From Terriglobales bacterium (lineage in GTDB: Bacteria > Acidobacteriota > Terriglobia > Terriglobales > Acidobacteriaceae), in NCBI GenBank assembly GCA_035573675.1, contig DATMAB010000010.1, forward strand, positions 248,001-312,000: DNA of 64,000 nt, in the 5' to 3' direction. Positions 26,297 to 35,250 of the stretch are shown here, piece by piece. The translations under genes were made by a program, and so were the position numbers. The stretch's first letter is position 1; every line of letters starts with the position of its first letter. The notes below the pieces were generated by a model. That model had not been told where the DNA came from. It did not search any database and saw only the letters and a list, made by a program, of their open reading frames with translations.

Positions 26297-26949
26297 TCCT
26301 GGTTCCGGTCAAGAACCTAGCCAGCGCGAAGCAGCGGCTCTCGCCGGTGCTGGATGCCGCCGAACGCTTCGCTCTGGCCGAAGCCATGCTGGCGGACGTG
26401 CTCACGGCTATCGCGGCCTGGCGCGCGCGACCTGCAGTTGCTGTCGTCACCAGCGACGCGGTTGCCATGGGGATGGCGAGCGCACTCGGTTTCGAAATCA
26501 TCGAGGAGGTGGAAAACCGCAGCGAGACCGACGCCATCGAAATGGCCACGCATTTGTGCGTCGCGCGCGGCGCGCCAGAAACACTGGTGCTCCCGGGTGA
26601 CATCCCGCTGGTGACCAGCGCAGAGCTGGAGCAGATGGCGGCGGCCGTGCCCTCCCAGGGAACCCTGTTCGTCCCCGCCGCCGATGGGCGCGGAACCAAC
26701 GCGGTGTGGCGGCGGCCGGCAGCGCTGTTCCCGCTTCGCTTCGGGAATGACAGCTTTCTGCCGCACCACGCGGCTGCGGAAGCCAGCGGTCTGCCGGTGG
26801 TGGTGGTGAAGCTGGCCGGCATCGGTCTCGACGTGGACAATCCTTCGGATCTGGCGGCGCTGCTGGGGGCACAGCGCGAGTGCCGCACGCTGCGCCTGCT
26901 GCGCTCCTGGCGCATGGAGCAACGCCTGCTGCCAGCGCGAGGGGCGTAA
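26293..26949 (+). CDS. cofC: CofC/FbiD: 2-phospho-L-lactate (or PEP) guanylyltransferase
   Basis: 218 residues, start overlaps the cofD stop. MILVPVKNLASAKQRLSPVLDAAERFALAEAML is the family's nucleotide-binding start; LVLPGDIPLVTSAELEQM gives the metal Asp, and GRGTNAVWRRP and LDVDNPSDLAAL the later blocks. It makes the GDP-activated three-carbon donor used by CofD. Bacteria often use phosphoenolpyruvate, giving dehydro-F420-0; sequence alone does not decide which is used here. Confidence 0.92.
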   Translation: MILVPVKNLASAKQRLSPVLDAAERFALAEAMLADVLTAIAAWRARPAVAVVTSDAVAMGMASALGFEIIEEVENRSETDAIEMATHLCVARGAPETLVLPGDIPLVTSAELEQMAAAVPSQGTLFVPAADGRGTNAVWRRPAALFPLRFGNDSFLPHHAAAEASGLPVVVVKLAGIGLDVDNPSDLAALLGAQRECRTLRLLRSWRMEQRLLPARGA

Positions 26950-26953
26950 CGCC

Positions 26954-27706
26954 GTGGGCGAGCTGCGTGCGATCCCGCTCCGCGGCCTCGGCGAGATTCG
27001 TCCCGGCGACGACCTGGTCCCAGCCCTGCTGCGCGCTTTGCGCGCCAGCCGGCAGACACTTGAACGCGGCGACATCCTGGTGGTCACGCACAAAATCGTC
27101 TCCAAGGCGGAGGGACAGATCGTTCGCCTGGCGGATGTGCGGCCATCGCGGGTGGCGCGACGTTGGGCCCGCAAGCACGGCAGCGATGCACGGGTGGTGG
27201 AGCTGGCTCTGGCCCAGGCCCGCCGTGTCGTGCGAATGCAGCGCGGCGTCCTCATCACGCAGACCCGCCACGGATTGGTTTGCGCCAATAGCGGAGTGGA
27301 TCTCTCGAATGTTGATGGCGGAAAGAGCGCGGTCCTGCTGCCGGTCGATCCGGATCGCTCCGCCGAGCGGCTCCATCGCGCGCTCCGCGCACGCCTCGGG
27401 CTGCACGTGCCAGTGATCATCACGGACAGTTTTGGCAGGCCTTGGCGCCGGGGACTGACCGAGGTGGCTATCGGCACGGCGGGGCTGAAGGTTTTCCGCG
27501 ACTTTCGCGGGCGGCGCGACGCTGCGGGATACAAGTTGCGAGCCACGCTGGAAGCAGTGGCCGATGAACTGGCCGGGATGGCCGGACTGGCAGCCGGGAA
27601 GCTCTCCCGCACGCCCGCGTGTATCATTCGGGGGTTCCGCTCCGAGCGGGGTAAAGGGCGGGCGCGCGACCTGGTGCGTCCCGCTGCCGAGGACCTGTTC
27701 CGTTGA
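26954..27706 (+). CDS. cofE: CofE: coenzyme F420-0:L-glutamate ligase
   Basis: 250 residues, GTG start five bases after cofC. RPGDDLVPALLRAL, DILVVTHKIVSKAEGQIVRL, RHGLVCANSGVDLSNVDGG and VIITDSFGRPWRRGLTEVAIG are CofE signatures; the ITDSFGRPWR segment is metal/GTP-binding. It adds glutamates to F420-0. It has the size of the stand-alone archaeal enzyme and lacks the C-terminal FMN-binding reductase domain of mycobacterial FbiB, so if a dehydro-F420 reductase is needed it must be elsewhere. Confidence 0.95.
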   Translation: MGELRAIPLRGLGEIRPGDDLVPALLRALRASRQTLERGDILVVTHKIVSKAEGQIVRLADVRPSRVARRWARKHGSDARVVELALAQARRVVRMQRGVLITQTRHGLVCANSGVDLSNVDGGKSAVLLPVDPDRSAERLHRALRARLGLHVPVIITDSFGRPWRRGLTEVAIGTAGLKVFRDFRGRRDAAGYKLRATLEAVADELAGMAGLAAGKLSRTPACIIRGFRSERGKGRARDLVRPAAEDLFR

Positions 27707-27713
27707 ACGGGAT

Positions 27714-28940
27714 ATGAAACGGGCACTAAGCAACGTCGAGCTGGAGAACTTCTTCGCGGCGGATTGGCGGAGAGTGGCACCGCGCATGAGTCACGAGGTG
27801 CGGTCTTCCATCGAGAAGCTGGAGGACGCGCTCGACGGCGGCGTGCTCACTCGCGAGGAATGTCTGCGACTAGCCCAGGCTGAGGGCGATGATCTTATCG
27901 GGCTGCTGCTGGCCGCCGACCGGCTGCGCCGAACGCTCGTCGGCGACACGGTAACCTACGTCGTCAATCGCAACATCAACTTCACCAACATCTGCTTCGT
28001 GGGATGCAAGTTCTGCGCCTTCGCCACCGGGCCACGCCAGCCGGACGCCTATTTTCTCTCCCTCGCGGAGGTTGAGCGCAAAACGCTCGAGGCCGCCGTA
28101 CGTGGCGCGACGGAAGTCTGCATCCAGGGCGGCCTGCCGCGCGAACTGCCCGTGTTCTACTACCGCGACATCCTGCGCGCGGTAAAGCGCGCCGTCCCCG
28201 CCATGCACGCCCATGCGTTCTCGCCTATGGAGATGGTGTACGGAGTGGAGCTCACCGGCATGCCGCTCCGCGAGTACCTGATGATGCTGAAGGGCAGCGG
28301 CCTCGATACGCTGCCGGGAACGGCTGCGGAAATCCTCGACGACGACGTCCGCCATGTGCTCTCCCGCAACAAGCTCAGAGTGGCCCAGTGGCGCGAAGTG
28401 ATCACCACGGCGCACCGCTGCGGCATCCGCTCGACTTCGACGCTGATGTACGGCCACCTGGAAACTCCGGCGCACTGGGTGAACCAGTTGCTGTTGCTGC
28501 GAGAGATCCAGGCGGAAACCGGCGGTTTCACCGAGTTTGTGCCGCTCGGCTTCGTGCACCAGAACACGCTGCTGTTCCACCAGGGGTTGTCGCGCCCCGG
28601 CCCCACTCTTGCCGAGCATCTGAAAATCCACGCTCTGGCCCGCCTGCTGCTGGCCGGCTCGATTGAGAACATCCAGGTGTCGTGGGTCAAGCTGGATCGC
28701 GCGGTGGCACAACTCTGCCTGCGGGCTGGCGCCAACGACTACGGAGGCACGCTGATGGAGGAAAACATCTCGCGCCTGGCCGGCTCCACCTCCGGCCAGT
28801 TTGTCAGCCCCGAGGAGTTCCAGCAGCGCATCCGTGAGCTCGACCGCGTCCCGGCGGAACGGAACACGGTCTACACGCGCTTGCGCTATACGGGTGGGGA
28901 CGGCGCATGGCAGGAAGCCGGCGCCCGGAGGATCGCGTGA
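27714..28940 (+). CDS. cofH: CofH: FO synthase subunit 2
   Basis: 408 residues from ATG 27714. Radical SAM motif C94-x3-C98-x2-C101 (NICFVGCKFCAF). VTYVVNRNINFTN, EVCIQGGLP, HAFSPMEMVYG, LPGTAAEILDDDVRHVL, STSTLMYGHLE, TEFVPLGFVHQNT and GANDYGGTLMEENIS are CofH signatures. It condenses a tyrosine-derived radical with 5-amino-6-ribitylamino-uracil, feeding CofG. The stop overlaps the npdG GTG start. Confidence 0.95.
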   Translation: MKRALSNVELENFFAADWRRVAPRMSHEVRSSIEKLEDALDGGVLTREECLRLAQAEGDDLIGLLLAADRLRRTLVGDTVTYVVNRNINFTNICFVGCKFCAFATGPRQPDAYFLSLAEVERKTLEAAVRGATEVCIQGGLPRELPVFYYRDILRAVKRAVPAMHAHAFSPMEMVYGVELTGMPLREYLMMLKGSGLDTLPGTAAEILDDDVRHVLSRNKLRVAQWREVITTAHRCGIRSTSTLMYGHLETPAHWVNQLLLLREIQAETGGFTEFVPLGFVHQNTLLFHQGLSRPGPTLAEHLKIHALARLLLAGSIENIQVSWVKLDRAVAQLCLRAGANDYGGTLMEENISRLAGSTSGQFVSPEEFQQRIRELDRVPAERNTVYTRLRYTGGDGAWQEAGARRIA

Positions 28941-29617
28941 GCCGCATCGCCATTGTGGGCGGCACGGGTCCGGAGGGCCGTGGCCTCGCGCTGCGCTGGG
29001 CTCGTTCGGGCGAGAGCGTCGTCATCGGCTCACGGGACGCCGAGCGCGCCAAGGCCAAGGCTGCCGAGGTCGCCGGCAAGGCGGCAGGCGGCACGATCGA
29101 GGGCATGGAAAACTCTGCCGCTGTCGCCGCGGCTGACGTTGTGGTCATCACGGTGCCGTTCGAAGCCCAGGCCAGCACACTCAAGCAGCTCAAGCCGGCA
29201 TTTCGGAGCGGCACCGTCGTGATCGACTGCACGGTCCCGCTGGCCGCAGCCATTGGCGGACGCCCTTCGCGCGTCCTGGGCGTCTGGCAGGGCTCGGCGG
29301 CGCAGCAGGCAGCCGAACTTTTGCCCGAGGGTGTCGCCGTCGCTGCCGCCTTCCACAACGTCTCCGCGGAGCTGCTGGAAGGCGCTGGCGACGTGGATGC
29401 TGACGTCATCGTGTGCAGCGACGACCCCCGCGCCCGCCAGGTAGCCATGGACCTCGCCGGGAAGATCCCCGGAGTGAGGGCCGTGGATGGCGGCCGGCTG
29501 GAGAACGCCCGCATCGTCGAGCAGCTCACCGCGCTGCTCATCACCATCAACACACGCTACAAGGTGCACACTGCGGCCATTCGCATCACCGGCCTGCCAC
29601 CCACGGGGCCGTCCTAG
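28937..29617 (+). CDS. npdG: NADPH-dependent F420 reductase (F420H2:NADP+ oxidoreductase)
   Basis: 226 residues from GTG 28937 (GGAGG five bases upstream, overlapping the cofH stop). SRIAIVGGTGPEGRGLALRWARSGESVVIGSRD is the Rossmann domain with the NADP-type GSRD turn; GAVxx DVVVITVPFEAQ, AFHNVSAELLEG and DVIVCSDDP match the NpdG/Fno family. It recharges oxidised F420 with hydride from NADPH, so the operon both makes and reduces the cofactor. NpdG of this name is known from picrate and nitrophenol degraders, where it serves F420-dependent hydride transferases. Confidence 0.93.
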   Translation: MSRIAIVGGTGPEGRGLALRWARSGESVVIGSRDAERAKAKAAEVAGKAAGGTIEGMENSAAVAAADVVVITVPFEAQASTLKQLKPAFRSGTVVIDCTVPLAAAIGGRPSRVLGVWQGSAAQQAAELLPEGVAVAAAFHNVSAELLEGAGDVDADVIVCSDDPRARQVAMDLAGKIPGVRAVDGGRLENARIVEQLTALLITINTRYKVHTAAIRITGLPPTGPS

Positions 29618-30075
29618 CGCGGCAAGTTCATCCCCTCCGCCAGGATGCTGACAATCGGCCCTTCACCGGCATGCAGAGCCGCCCGCCGTTCGTGTTTGGC
29701 CCGAGCGCGATAGACGAACTCATGCCCTTCCTTTTCGCCCGGGAAGAACCACTCCCGGATGCGCTCGGGAGAGTGAGCCATGGGTTCATACAGATCCACC
29801 TCGGCGTTATCGGTGGCGTGGGCGCGCTCCACCGGCTCCACCAGGAACCAGCCGTAGTTCTGAGTGCGGTCGCGAGCCCAAACCCTCATCAGCGCAGGAC
29901 CGTCGGAGTCCACGTAGTATTGGAACTCGTACACGCCCGGACTCAGTACCTTGCCGGGGATCTCAACCGGAGCGTTGGTCGTAACAACCAGCCTGCGTCC
30001 GTCCGCACGCACTTGCGGCAGGCAGAAGAGGCTGAACAGCACAGACACACATAGTGCGAACATTTTCCGATTCAT
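29614..30075 (-). CDS. Secreted hypothetical protein
   Basis: 153 residues; AAAGGAAAT precedes the ATG. Signal peptide MNRKMFALCVSVLFSLFCLPQVRADG. The mature part (RRLVVTTNAPVEIPGKVLSPGVYEFQY ... RVWARDRTQNYGWFLVEPVE) looks like a small beta-sandwich of the kind found in many acidobacterial secreted proteins that begin VEIPGxVLxPGTYxF. No function is known to me. It overlaps the npdG end by four bases in the convergent direction. Confidence 0.75.
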   Translation of the reverse strand: MNRKMFALCVSVLFSLFCLPQVRADGRRLVVTTNAPVEIPGKVLSPGVYEFQYYVDSDGPALMRVWARDRTQNYGWFLVEPVERAHATDNAEVDLYEPMAHSPERIREWFFPGEKEGHEFVYRARAKHERRAALHAGEGPIVSILAEGMNLPR

Positions 30076-30197
30076 ATTTCCTTTCCTCCGTCAGCACACG
30101 GGCTGACTCGTTTGCAAGAACTGGGTGGTCCTCGTTTGCAGTGGGCATCAACAACTCACACACCGGAAACGGGACAGGTGTTGAGCGGACTGAAGAA

Positions 30198-30497
30198 TCA
30201 GGCGGACGGAGGCGAGCGGGCGTCGATCCGGTCGAACGCCAGCCCTTGCCAGGCTAGCGGAGCATGAATTTCCTGAGGTTGGAAGACGGGCAGCGGAACA
30301 TTCAGCGCACAGGGGGCCGCGGTCAGCGCAGCGTCCAGTTCGGCCTTACCCACCGCGGCGGCTACTTCGTAGTAGTCCGGCGCATCAAACGAGCGGCCGG
30401 CGGAAGGCAGCACCACAAGCACTGCTCCCGGCGCCAGCGACCAGATCAGAAGCGCCAGGATGACCACACAGCTCTGTGCCTTGAGGCCTCGGTGCAT
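30198..30497 (-). CDS. Small hypothetical protein with N-terminal membrane or signal segment
   Basis: 99 residues from ATG 30497. One hydrophobic stretch (VVILALLIWSLAPGAVLVVL) then a short soluble tail (DYYEVAAAVGKAELDAALTAAPCALN). No family recognised and no supporting neighbour, but it is followed on the same strand by another small secreted protein. It may not be a real gene. Confidence 0.4.
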   Translation of the reverse strand: MHRGLKAQSCVVILALLIWSLAPGAVLVVLPSAGRSFDAPDYYEVAAAVGKAELDAALTAAPCALNVPLPVFQPQEIHAPLAWQGLAFDRIDARSPPSA

Positions 30498-30607
30498 GCT
30501 CTCTGTCACTCTTCCCTTGGGATGCCCGGGCCACGGCCTAGCGTTGCCTTCGCGAGTGGCGCGGCAGGGACTAGAATCTCTGCTTCCGATCGTGCGGGAG
30601 GTGTCGC

Positions 30608-30993
30608 ATGCCGAAAGCGAAGCAGATCACGGTCTGGGTAGCCGACCGCCCGGGCGTGCTGGGCGATGTGGCCGCCACCTTGGGCGAGAAGAAGATCAAT
30701 ATCGAGGCGTTTCTGGCGCACGTCACGGGTGACGAGGGCGCCATCCGGCTTATCGTGGACAAGCCGGCTGCGGCGAAAAAAGCGCTGACCGGCCGCGGCT
30801 GGCGCGTTACCGAAGAAGAAATCGTCAGAGTAGCGCTGGTGGACAAGCCGGGCACGCTGGGCCGCACCGCAGAAAAGTGGGCCGCGCGGGAATCAACATC
30901 CGCTATGGCTACACGGGCAGCGCGAAAGGTAGGAAGGTGAACGCATACTTGGCCGTTGCCAATGTGACAGCGGCACTGAAGGCGCTGCGCTGA
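30608..30993 (+). pseudogene. Tandem-ACT-domain protein interrupted by a frameshift
   Basis: The first frame (from ATG 30608) reads KQITVWVADRPGVLGDVAATLGEKKINIEAFLA, a regulatory ACT domain, and starts a second one (EEEIVRVALVDKPGTLGRTAEK). At 30871-30877 (AGAAAAG) the frame is lost; in the -1 frame the protein continues VGRAGINIRYGYTGSAKGRK ... LAVANVTAALKALR and stops at 30991-30993. Together they make about 128 residues, the usual two-ACT size. Most likely a one-base loss after the A run, either an assembly error or a recent mutation; programmed slippage is possible but unsupported. ACT proteins usually sense amino acids. Confidence 0.75.
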
Positions 30994-30995
30994 GA

Positions 30996-31508
30996 TCAGA
31001 CCGGCGGGCTGTCGTGGGCGTCGAAGACCTCGGCGGCCTCGCGCTCCAGGTCCACGCCGGGCAGCTTCTCCAGCAGGCGCACACAGCGGTTCCAGCGCAA
31101 CAGGGCGTCGTCGTTGCCGGCGGGCCGGATCTTCTCCGCTTCGTCGAAGCGGCGCATGGCTTCCTCGAACAGCGGCAGTACGCTTTGCACCGGACGTCCG
31201 GCGCTGAGCTGAGCCTTGGCGCGCCGCTCATAGAGCAACCCCGTGTAGTAAAGGCGCTCGTAAGGGCTGGTCAGGCTCTCCAGCACGGCTTCGGCCTCGC
31301 CGACGCGGTCCGACGGCTCCCCGGTGAACTGGTCGGTGATGCACATCCCCAGAAGCCGGATGGCAGCCTGGTTTTCAGGCTCAATCGCCAGGATGTCCCG
31401 GCAGATGGATTCCGCCTCCTCCGGCTCGTTCAGGTAGCGATACAGCTCCACTTTCTCCAAAGCCTCGGGGATGCCATTGTGTGAGATGGGCTTGAGTACC
31501 AATTCCAT
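30996..31508 (-). CDS. TPR-like hypothetical protein
   Basis: 170 residues from ATG 31508 with AGGAG seven bases upstream. Helix-pair pattern LEKVELYRYLNEPEEAESICRDILAIEPENQAAIRLLGMC is one clear tetratricopeptide-like unit; a second follows (VLPLFEEAMRRFDEAEKIRPAGNDDALLRWNRCVRLLEK). No signal peptide, so a cytoplasmic scaffold. It follows frdD on the same strand after an A/T-rich repeat, but nothing shows a role in respiration. Confidence 0.75.
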   Translation of the reverse strand: MELVLKPISHNGIPEALEKVELYRYLNEPEEAESICRDILAIEPENQAAIRLLGMCITDQFTGEPSDRVGEAEAVLESLTSPYERLYYTGLLYERRAKAQLSAGRPVQSVLPLFEEAMRRFDEAEKIRPAGNDDALLRWNRCVRLLEKLPGVDLEREAAEVFDAHDSPPV

Positions 31509-31646
31509 ACGCGACTCCTGTTCCACAATTCAAAATGCAAAAGGACAAATGAAAAATAGGCTGCGCCTTCGGTTTTCCGGGCCAGGCTTTGATCGACTCG
31601 ACGTTTATTCATTCTTCATTCTGCATTTCGCATTTCATTCAAATTG
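31509..31646. repeat. A/T-rich intercistronic inverted repeat (copy B)
   Basis: AATTCAAAATGCAAAAGGAC at 31526-31545 and its approximate inverse (TTCATTCTGCATTTCGCATT) at 31614-31633, separated by a GC-rich core. The repeat fills the frdD-TPR gap and its right arm contains the frdD stop codon, as in copy A. Confidence 0.7.
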
Positions 31647-31986
31647 CCAGCAGTAAGTATGCCGCAATCACGGTGCCGGCGATGGCTCCACCGTAGCAGC
31701 CCGCGAAAATGACTTCCGTCAGGTGCTTGATCTGCAAACCGTCGTAGAGCGTGTAACGGAAGCGATGCGCCCAGTGGAACAGCGGCAAGGAACACAGCAC
31801 GAAAAGATAGACACGCACCAAAGGATGCCGCGCCAGCTCCATGAGCCTGTCGTAGCCCGGGCCTTGAAGCCATCCCAACGGCAATGCCAGTCCGAACAGG
31901 AACAGGTGCACGGGCACCAGGAAGGCGGCCACGACGCCGCCGGCGCTGAACAGTCCCCAGAAGAATGGATCGTTCGACCGAGCCAT
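31639..31986 (-). CDS. frdD: Fumarate reductase membrane subunit D
   Basis: 115 residues, three membrane helices (WGLFSAGGVVAAFLVPVHLFLFGLALPLG; LVRVYLFVLCSLPLFHWAHRFRYTLYDGL; GCYGGAIAGTVIAAYLLLAI). FHWAHRFRYTLYDGLQ is the FrdD block holding the quinone-side His-Arg residues. It anchors FrdAB to the membrane. GAGGT precedes the ATG. A 216-base gap separates it from frdC, unlike the overlapping frdB-frdC pair. Confidence 0.88.
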   Translation of the reverse strand: MARSNDPFFWGLFSAGGVVAAFLVPVHLFLFGLALPLGWLQGPGYDRLMELARHPLVRVYLFVLCSLPLFHWAHRFRYTLYDGLQIKHLTEVIFAGCYGGAIAGTVIAAYLLLAI

Positions 31987-32159
31987 GGCTACCTCACGAA
32001 TGCAAGATTAGGAACAGGCCGCCCGCAAGGGCTGTCGGAAGAAAGTCGCATTGACTCCTGGCCTCCCATCCAGGCTCTTGCACAGTCTCACCGTGCTTAC
32101 CGCAAAGGCGAAGGTCCGCTCACATATATCGCGTGGCTTCACATCAGCTTGCATGATGT

Positions 32160-32206
32160 TTGTGGCCTTCTCTTTGCATTTTGCGCTTTGCATTTTTCAT
32201 TTTCAT
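32160..32206. repeat. A/T-rich intercistronic repeat (copy C) in the frdC-frdD gap
   Basis: TTTGCATTTTGCGCTTTGCA followed by TTTTTCATTTTCATTG, carrying the frdC stop. The rest of the 216-base gap (31987-32159) has no ORF I support; it contains TGTGAGCGGACCTTCGCCTTTG on the minus strand, similar to the core of copy A. Confidence 0.6.
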
Positions 32207-32616
32207 TGACGTACCACCGTCCAAATCACGAACGCCGTCACTACCGCCCAGGCCACGTAATTGGGAGCCGCCACCGCAGCGTCCGGCAGGCGCCGGCCCC
32301 GAAACCGGACTGCCATCGCGCTGGGCGCCAGGTTGAACCAGGTGATGGTATGAAACAGCGCGAACGCCAGCGCCAGCAGGTTCACCACCACGATGATCGG
32401 ATTCCGCAGAAACTGCTGCAGCTGCGCGTAGGACTCCGGCCCCGCTCTCAGGGCGCAAATCTGCACCAGCGTGAGCACCACGGAATAGGCGACCGCCAGG
32501 CTGGTGAGCTCGCGCAGGATGAATCGCAGGTACGGCCAGCGTCCCAGCCACCAATACGTCGAGACGCGCTTGCGGTACCAGCGCGGATGGTATTCCGTGT
32601 AGTGCGGCGCGCTCAT
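32203..32616 (-). CDS. frdC: Fumarate reductase membrane subunit C
   Basis: 137 residues from ATG 32616, overlapping the frdB stop (ATGA). Begins [39 protein letters not shown], the FrdC cytoplasmic start, then three membrane helices. [13 protein letters not shown] is the FrdC quinone-site block. Heme-axial His residues are not arranged as in SdhC, so this is the heme-less two-small-anchor (type D) complex as in E. coli FrdCD. Confidence 0.88.
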   Translation of the reverse strand: MSAPHYTEYHPRWYRKRVSTYWWLGRWPYLRFILRELTSLAVAYSVVLTLVQICALRAGPESYAQLQQFLRNPIIVVVNLLALAFALFHTITWFNLAPSAMAVRFRGRRLPDAAVAAPNYVAWAVVTAFVIWTVVRQ

Positions 32617-33365
32617 GGCCTTGTCCCCCAGGGCATCAGGAACTTCCTGAACCACTCGCCGGCGGCGCGCAGCTTGTACTGCTGGATGGCGCCCGCCGGA
32701 TCCACGTGCTTCGGACACGCCTGTGTGCACTCGCCCACGAAGGTGCATCCCCAGATGCCCTCGTGGTCGGATAGCAGGTCGGTTCGCTCGCTCCCGCCCT
32801 GATCGCGGGAATCCTTGTTGTAGCGCTGGGCCAGCGCCAGCGCCGCCGGCCCCACGAACAGCGGGTCCAAGCCGACCACCGGACAGGCGGCGTAGCACAG
32901 CAGGCAATTGATACACATGCTGAACTGCTTGAACTCATCGAGCTGCTCGGGGGTCTGCAGGTATTCACCCTCGGCCAGCGGCTTCTCTTCCCGGCGCATG
33001 AGCCAGGGTTTGGCTTTCTTCAGCTTGCGCATGAAGTCGGTGATCTCCACCACCAGGTCGCGGACCACCGGAAAGTAGCGCAGAGGCTCCACGCGCACCG
33101 GCTTTCCTTCCTGTGCGTAGCTGGTGAGAAACGTGGCGCAGGTGAGCTTGGGCTCGCCGTTGACCATCATGCCGCAGCTCCCGCAGATGCCCATGCGGCA
33201 CGACCAGCGATAGGAGAGCGAGCCGTCGCGCTGGTCCTTAATATAGTTGAGCGCGTCCAGCACCACCCACTCCTTGCGGCACGGCACCTCATGCCGCTCG
33301 AAGTAAGGCGCAGCATCCCGCTCGGGCGAATAGCGGGCGACTTCCAGCGTGATCGTGTCCGGCAT
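32613..33365 (-). CDS. frdB: Fumarate reductase iron-sulfur subunit B
   Basis: 250 residues. [2Fe-2S] ligands C56, C61, C64, C76 ([20 protein letters not shown]); [4Fe-4S] ligands C151, C154, C157 and C161 ([13 protein letters not shown]); [3Fe-4S] ligands C207, C213, C217 ([12 protein letters not shown]). It relays electrons between quinol at FrdCD and FAD in FrdA. Three bases separate it from frdA. Confidence 0.95.
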   Translation of the reverse strand: MPDTITLEVARYSPERDAAPYFERHEVPCRKEWVVLDALNYIKDQRDGSLSYRWSCRMGICGSCGMMVNGEPKLTCATFLTSYAQEGKPVRVEPLRYFPVVRDLVVEITDFMRKLKKAKPWLMRREEKPLAEGEYLQTPEQLDEFKQFSMCINCLLCYAACPVVGLDPLFVGPAALALAQRYNKDSRDQGGSERTDLLSDHEGIWGCTFVGECTQACPKHVDPAGAIQQYKLRAAGEWFRKFLMPWGTRP

Positions 33366-33368
33366 CGC

Positions 33369-35123
33369 CTACGCCTCCTTCACAGTCTGCCCGTACACGC
33401 GCTCCCCCGGCGGCCAGCGGGTGATGGTTACCGGCTGATACTCCACCCGCGCCGTACCATCGGCATTACGGTACACCAGCGAGTGCGCCAGGAACCTTTC
33501 GTCATCGCGCTTGGGAAAATCTGTGCGCTGGTGAGCGCCACGTGACTCGGTGCGCCGCAATGCGCTTTCGACAATACACTCCGCCACGTCCAGCATGAAC
33601 CCCAGCTCCAATGCCGCCAGCAGTTCGGTGTTGAAGGTGCGGCTATGGTCGTCGAGTTGGATCGCCCCGCAGCGTTCCTGCAGGCTGCGCAGTTTGGCGG
33701 CGGCTTCCGTCAGCGAGGCGCCTGTGCGGTAAATGCCGGCGCCCTTCTCCACCGCCTTCTGCATCTCCTCGCGCACGGTGGAGATGCGTTCCCCGCCTGC
33801 GGATCGCCGAAGTAACGCCTCGATCCGTTCCTTTTCATCGAGCACCTGCGCTTCCAGGTGATCCCGCTTTGCTTCGTGGGTGGAAGCGAACTCCGCCGCC
33901 GCACGGCCTGCTCGCGCCCCGAACACCAGCAGTTCGGGCAACGAGTTCGAGCCGAGCCGGTTGGCGCCGTTGATGCTCACGCAGGCCACCTCGCCCGCGG
34001 CATAGAGTCCGGCCAGGGGCGTGGCGCCATGAATGTCGGTCGAAACGCCGCCCATCATGTAATGCACCACCGGCCGCACCGGGACCAGTTCTTTCACCGG
34101 GTCGATGTTCTGATACTTGAGGCAAAGTTCGCGCACAAAGGGAAGCTTGGCATTGATGAGCTTCTCACCCAAATGGCGCAGATCCAGATGGACCACCGGC
34201 CCGTACGGCGTCGGGATGGTGCGGCCCTTCTGGTCCTCTTTCACGAACGCCTGGGAAAGCCGGTCGCGCGGACCCAGTTCCATCGAGCGCAGTACCGGCT
34301 TCGGTTGCGGCGTGCCCAGGTTATAGTCCTGCAGGTAGCGGTATCCATCCTTGTTCAGCAGGTAGCCGCCCTCGGCGCGCGCCGCTTCCGTGATCAGGAT
34401 GCCGGTGAAAGGTAATCCCGTCGGATGGTACTGCACGAACTCCATGTCTTTCAGAGGCGCTCCGGCGCGATAGGCCAGCGCCATGCCGTCGCCATTCTTG
34501 ATGTTGGCATTGGTAGTGAAGGGGAAGATTTTGCCGCATCCGCCCGTGCACAGGATCACGGCCTTGGCCGCGATCGCCTGGATGCGCCCGGTCATGATCT
34601 CGATAGCGACTACGCCCTGTACGCGCCCATCGTCCACCAGCAGCCGGGTGACGAACCACTCGTCGTAGCGGGTAATGGCGTTGTACTTCAGCGACGTCTG
34701 GAACAGCGTGTGCAGCATATGGAAGCCGGTCTTGTCGGCGGCAAACCAGGTGCGCATCTTCTTCATGCCGCCGAACGCGCGCACCGCGATGTGCCCGTCC
34801 GGGTCGCGGCTCCACGGGCATCCCCAGTGCTCCAGTTGCAGCAATTCCTGCGGGGCTTCGCGCACGAACGCCTCCACAGCGTCCTGGTCGCAAAGCCAGT
34901 CGCCTCCGGAGATGGTGTCGTAGGCGTGGTCGTCGAGCGAGTCGCCCGGCTTCGTGACCCCGGCCGCGCCTCCTTCTGCGGAGACCGTGTGGCTGCGCAT
35001 GGGGTACACCTTGGAGACCACGGCCACGTTCAGGCGGGGATTGACCTCGGCCACGGCGATAGCGGCCCGAAGGCCTGCGCCTCCGCCGCCGACCAGCAGC
35101 ACGTCGTGAATCGGGAGATCCAT
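33369..35123 (-). CDS. frdA: Fumarate reductase flavoprotein subunit A
   Basis: 584 residues from ATG 35123 (a GTG six bases earlier is possible). FAD-binding [19 protein letters not shown], the flavin-linkage block [27 protein letters not shown], the active-site block around [23 protein letters not shown] and the [18 protein letters not shown] end are all present and closest to E. coli-type FrdA. The gene order A-B-C-D also favours quinol:fumarate reductase, pointing to anaerobic fumarate respiration, though such enzymes can run as succinate dehydrogenase. Confidence 0.95.
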   Translation of the reverse strand: MDLPIHDVLLVGGGGAGLRAAIAVAEVNPRLNVAVVSKVYPMRSHTVSAEGGAAGVTKPGDSLDDHAYDTISGGDWLCDQDAVEAFVREAPQELLQLEHWGCPWSRDPDGHIAVRAFGGMKKMRTWFAADKTGFHMLHTLFQTSLKYNAITRYDEWFVTRLLVDDGRVQGVVAIEIMTGRIQAIAAKAVILCTGGCGKIFPFTTNANIKNGDGMALAYRAGAPLKDMEFVQYHPTGLPFTGILITEAARAEGGYLLNKDGYRYLQDYNLGTPQPKPVLRSMELGPRDRLSQAFVKEDQKGRTIPTPYGPVVHLDLRHLGEKLINAKLPFVRELCLKYQNIDPVKELVPVRPVVHYMMGGVSTDIHGATPLAGLYAAGEVACVSINGANRLGSNSLPELLVFGARAGRAAAEFASTHEAKRDHLEAQVLDEKERIEALLRRSAGGERISTVREEMQKAVEKGAGIYRTGASLTEAAAKLRSLQERCGAIQLDDHSRTFNTELLAALELGFMLDVAECIVESALRRTESRGAHQRTDFPKRDDERFLAHSLVYRNADGTARVEYQPVTITRWPPGERVYGQTVKEA

Positions 35124-35146
35124 GCCCACCGAATCCCGGAGCGGTG

Positions 35147-35175
35147 AAACTAGCCCCCAGCCGTAGCCTTGTCAA
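35147..35175 (-). promoter_or_regulatory. Promoter of the frd operon
   Basis: On the minus strand TTGACA (35175-35170), a 17-base spacer, TAGTTT (35152-35147), about 24 bases before the frdA ATG. Perfect -35, weak -10. Confidence 0.6.
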
Positions 35176-35216
35176 GGTTTCGCCTGCCGGTTCTCCTCGC
35201 CGCCCGAACCGCTTTG

Positions 35217-35225
35217 TGCTACATT
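35217..35225 (+). promoter_or_regulatory. Extended -10 promoter of the NfeD gene
   Basis: TGC-TACATT, an extended -10 box, 26 bases before the ATG at 35251; GGAGGTGA follows as ribosome site. It faces away from the frd promoter. Confidence 0.5.
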
Positions 35226-35250
35226 CTCCGACCGCGCTGGAGGTGACGCC

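Noticed and set aside
30608-30993. Programmed -1 frameshift in the ACT gene
   Set aside because: AAAAG is only a weak slip site and no downstream pseudoknot or upstream Shine-Dalgarno-like stimulator is obvious; a base-call error or mutation is simpler.
33369-35123. Succinate dehydrogenase (sdh) rather than fumarate reductase
   Set aside because: Order A-B-C-D with two short heme-less anchors of FrdC/FrdD type fits fumarate reductase; reversibility in the cell remains possible.
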